The notes below the pieces were generated by a model. It was not told where the DNA came from. It saw only the letters and a list, made by a program, of their open reading frames with translations, and did no database searches. From positions 248,001 through 312,000 of the forward strand of contig NZ_PPEG02000008.1 of the NCBI RefSeq assembly GCF_002899945.2: 64,000 nucleotides of DNA, read 5' to 3'. A program made the translations under genes and the position numbers. The DNA comes from Chryseobacterium viscerum (GTDB taxonomy: Bacteria > Bacteroidota > Bacteroidia > Flavobacteriales > Weeksellaceae). Positions 62,307 to 64,000 of this stretch are shown in pieces (positions within the stretch are counted from its first letter, which is position 1; every line of letters begins with the position of its first letter).

Positions 62307-63662
62307 ATGACAAATCCATCTTTAGACGCCTATCAACAAGTGTTTGCTATGTCAGGTCTTGCCAACCGTGCCGGAGGCTACAACGGTTTTGGTATCCAAC
62401 TGCAGCAACAGCTTCAGTACGATTTATCTTATTATTTTAACAATGTTCCTCCGGTTAAAATAATGGACCAGAAAACACCTTCAACAGCCAATCCTTCAGT
62501 TCTGGAAAAATTAGGAAGCTGGGATCTTGTTTGGGGACCTGCCTTGATCGAAGAAAAAAATGAAAAGGGTGTTCCTACCGGTGTTGCAGATAATGCATTA
62601 TATGTAGCTAAGTCGAATGCTGTCGCATTTCCGGGAGGCCCTACATTGCCTACTTATGTTGTAGCGATTGCAGCAACGAACCCTTCCTCCCTTTATGACT
62701 GGGAAACAGAGGATTTTTCGGTAGCTGAAGTTGTGAACTGGACAACTTATAACCCTTCCAATTTCGCTCCATCAGCGTATAATAGTACTGACCCTTATAT
62801 TTCAAAAGGAACTGCTACCGGTATAAGTATCCTTCTCGGACTTGAAAGCCCGTCTTCTGCAGCTTCACCCAATACCACACTGCAGCAGTTTCTTGCAAGC
62901 TTAAATCCGGAACCGGGTACAGCCATTATATTTTGCGGACACAGTCTTGCAGGAGCATTATCTCCTACTCTTGCCCTTTATCTTAAAGAAAATAAGGATC
63001 TGAATGCTTTCGGGGTAACGCTTGTATATCCTACCGCCGGACCAACGCCGGGTGAGGCAGCATTTGCCAGTCTGTTCAATAGTAAATTTCCACCATTGCC
63101 CCCAGGATGGCAGCAACAAACAGGTACTTACCAAAGCTGGAACACAATGCACTGGAATGATCTGGATGTTGTGCCTCATGCATGGCCAGTATCAGAACTG
63201 GGGAAAATTGCCACTATATATGGCCAGGCCACTACCAATATGACGGCCTCCATATTAACAGCTTTACAAACGATGGCTATCACTGATTCTTCAAATTCAG
63301 GAGCCAGCTATACAAGAATACAAAACCAATCGCTTCCAGGTCAACTGCAACACTCAAATGGCTCCTTGATTAGCATCAAAACACCTCCTGAGACTTTGCA
63401 GGACTATATGCTTCAGTTATCAGTACAACATGTGGGAATGTATAATGGTATTCCTGCAGCAGGACCTAATCCACAAGTAAACGGTCTTATTTTACAACAG
63501 CCATTGCCCAAACCAGACGTTGTGCTGGTACCAGGAGTAACTGCTGTCTCCGAATTGGAAATGATAATGAAAATAATAAGTCAGATCATTGGGTGGATTT
63601 CTTCCCATTATGTTTTGGTTGAAAAGGAAAATGCCACACAAAACGTTGAAGCAGACCAATAA
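62307..63662 (+). CDS. lipase class 3-like family protein
   Basis: A 451-residue alpha/beta-hydrolase. The nucleophile elbow is CGHSLAGALSPTLAL (Ser213), followed by AFGVTLVYPTAGPTPGEAAFAS and a HWNDLDVVPHAWP segment, where the Asp and the His are the likely other catalytic residues, as in class 3 lipases. No signal peptide or T9SS tail is visible, so it may be cytoplasmic or exported by another route. It is on the plus strand between pyrH and frr, which are normally adjacent, so it was probably inserted there. Substrate unknown. Confidence 0.82.
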   Translation: MTNPSLDAYQQVFAMSGLANRAGGYNGFGIQLQQQLQYDLSYYFNNVPPVKIMDQKTPSTANPSVLEKLGSWDLVWGPALIEEKNEKGVPTGVADNALYVAKSNAVAFPGGPTLPTYVVAIAATNPSSLYDWETEDFSVAEVVNWTTYNPSNFAPSAYNSTDPYISKGTATGISILLGLESPSSAASPNTTLQQFLASLNPEPGTAIIFCGHSLAGALSPTLALYLKENKDLNAFGVTLVYPTAGPTPGEAAFASLFNSKFPPLPPGWQQQTGTYQSWNTMHWNDLDVVPHAWPVSELGKIATIYGQATTNMTASILTALQTMAITDSSNSGASYTRIQNQSLPGQLQHSNGSLISIKTPPETLQDYMLQLSVQHVGMYNGIPAAGPNPQVNGLILQQPLPKPDVVLVPGVTAVSELEMIMKIISQIIGWISSHYVLVEKENATQNVEADQ

Positions 63663-63685
63663 GTATTAAAATTATTATAAAACAA

Positions 63686-63718
63686 AAACACCTGTCACGC
63701 TAATGGTGACAGGTGTTT
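63686..63718. terminator. bidirectional terminator
   Basis: A perfect 13-bp stem, AAACACCTGTCAC (63686-63698) with its complement (63706-63718). It lies between the convergent lipase and pyrH genes. Confidence 0.88.
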
Positions 63719-63744
63719 ATTATATTTTTTTCAGCTAAAATTGA

Positions 63745-64000
63745 TTATAAATCAACCAAAGTACCTACATTTTCTCCGTCTACAATTTTTTCCAGATTAC
63801 CATCTTTATTCATATCGAATACGATGATAGGCAATTTGTTTTCGTGGCTTAGAGTAAAGGCAGTCATATCCATTACCTTAAGGTTCTTTTCAAATACTTC
63901 ATCAAAAGATAATGAGTTGTATTTTACAGCATCAGCATTCTTCTCAGGGTCGCTGTCATAGATTCCATCTACTCTTGTTCCTTTTAAGATTACATCAGCT
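63745..64000 (-). CDS. pyrH: UMP kinase, C-terminal part (cut by window edge)
   Basis: The open frame enters from the right edge and ends in TAA at 63745-63747, giving the last 84 residues. They match the UMP kinase C-terminus: ADVILKGTRVDGIYDSDPEKN, then KYNSLSFDEVFEKNLKVMDMTAFTLS and LPIIVFDMN, with a final GTLVDL. The enzyme phosphorylates UMP to UDP. Its usual neighbour frr is found about 1.9 kb further on the same strand. Confidence 0.93.
   Translation of the reverse strand, partial: ADVILKGTRVDGIYDSDPEKNADAVKYNSLSFDEVFEKNLKVMDMTAFTLSHENKLPIIVFDMNKDGNLEKIVDGENVGTLVDL

Overview
The window looks like a chromosomal segment of a flavobacterium of the Chryseobacterium type (Weeksellaceae, Bacteroidota). 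This rests on the low-GC sequence, promoters of the Bacteroidota form (TTTG or TTG upstream, then TAnnTTTG), absence of obvious Shine-Dalgarno sequences, a SusC/SusD pair under an ECF sigma/FecR switch, a type IX secretion (T9SS) sorting domain, a lysine 6-aminotransferase/aldehyde dehydrogenase pair and the ftsK-lolA-lptF order. Most of the content is chromosomal and vertical in character. No insertion sequence, prophage, CRISPR array or rRNA is visible. Assignments come from reading motifs by eye, without database searches.

Region by region. 0-1.4 kb: two tandem secreted paralogs (one cut by the window edge) and a tRNA-Ala(GGC) with its own consensus promoter and terminator. 1.5-9.4 kb (minus strand): ECF sigma factor, FecR, SusC with an STN domain, SusD and a secreted glycerophosphodiester phosphodiesterase; a zinc-finger/GIY-YIG-like gene on the opposite strand separates sigma factor from anti-sigma factor. 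9.5-11.3 kb: a TPP riboswitch drives a PnuC-type transporter (probably a thiamine transporter) and an acyl-CoA-dehydrogenase-fold flavoprotein. 11.4-12.4 kb: two unknown genes. 12.5-19.8 kb: a six-gene two-component cluster (two sensor kinases, two single-domain receivers, CheR, CheB) without chemoreceptors. 20.0-20.6 kb: AlkB-like dioxygenase.

21.1-30.2 kb holds the most unusual locus: a four-gene minus-strand operon of a T9SS-sorted repeat protein, a YD-repeat/DUF5977 giant protein, an Rhs protein ending in a JAB-metalloprotease-like C-terminal domain, and a small lipoprotein overlapping the toxin end, a candidate immunity protein. 30.5-33.1 kb: TonB-dependent receptor. 33.2-35.6 kb: YdeI-like protein, zinc-ribbon protein, and a GNAT-MarR operon with a palindrome inside its promoter. 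35.8-42.1 kb: tripartite RND efflux operon led by its GbsR/MarR-type regulator. 42.2-46.2 kb: GNAT, a DUF2007-like protein, and lysine catabolism (L-lysine 6-transaminase and semialdehyde dehydrogenase). 46.3-51.4 kb: a 49-residue membrane protein, a ribbon-helix-helix protein paired with an SPFH protein, and a fused ResB-CcsA cytochrome c maturation protein. 51.7-53.3 kb: Crp/Fnr regulator and an isochorismatase-family hydrolase. 53.7-58.5 kb: ftsK, a lolA-like gene and lptF/lptG.

59.5-64 kb: a KAS III-like synthase, frr, a lipase and the end of pyrH. An 80-bp diverged copy of the frr 3' end with its terminator lies just beyond the KAS III gene, so the KAS III segment is flanked by direct repeats. 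The lipase gene separates the normally adjacent pyrH and frr.
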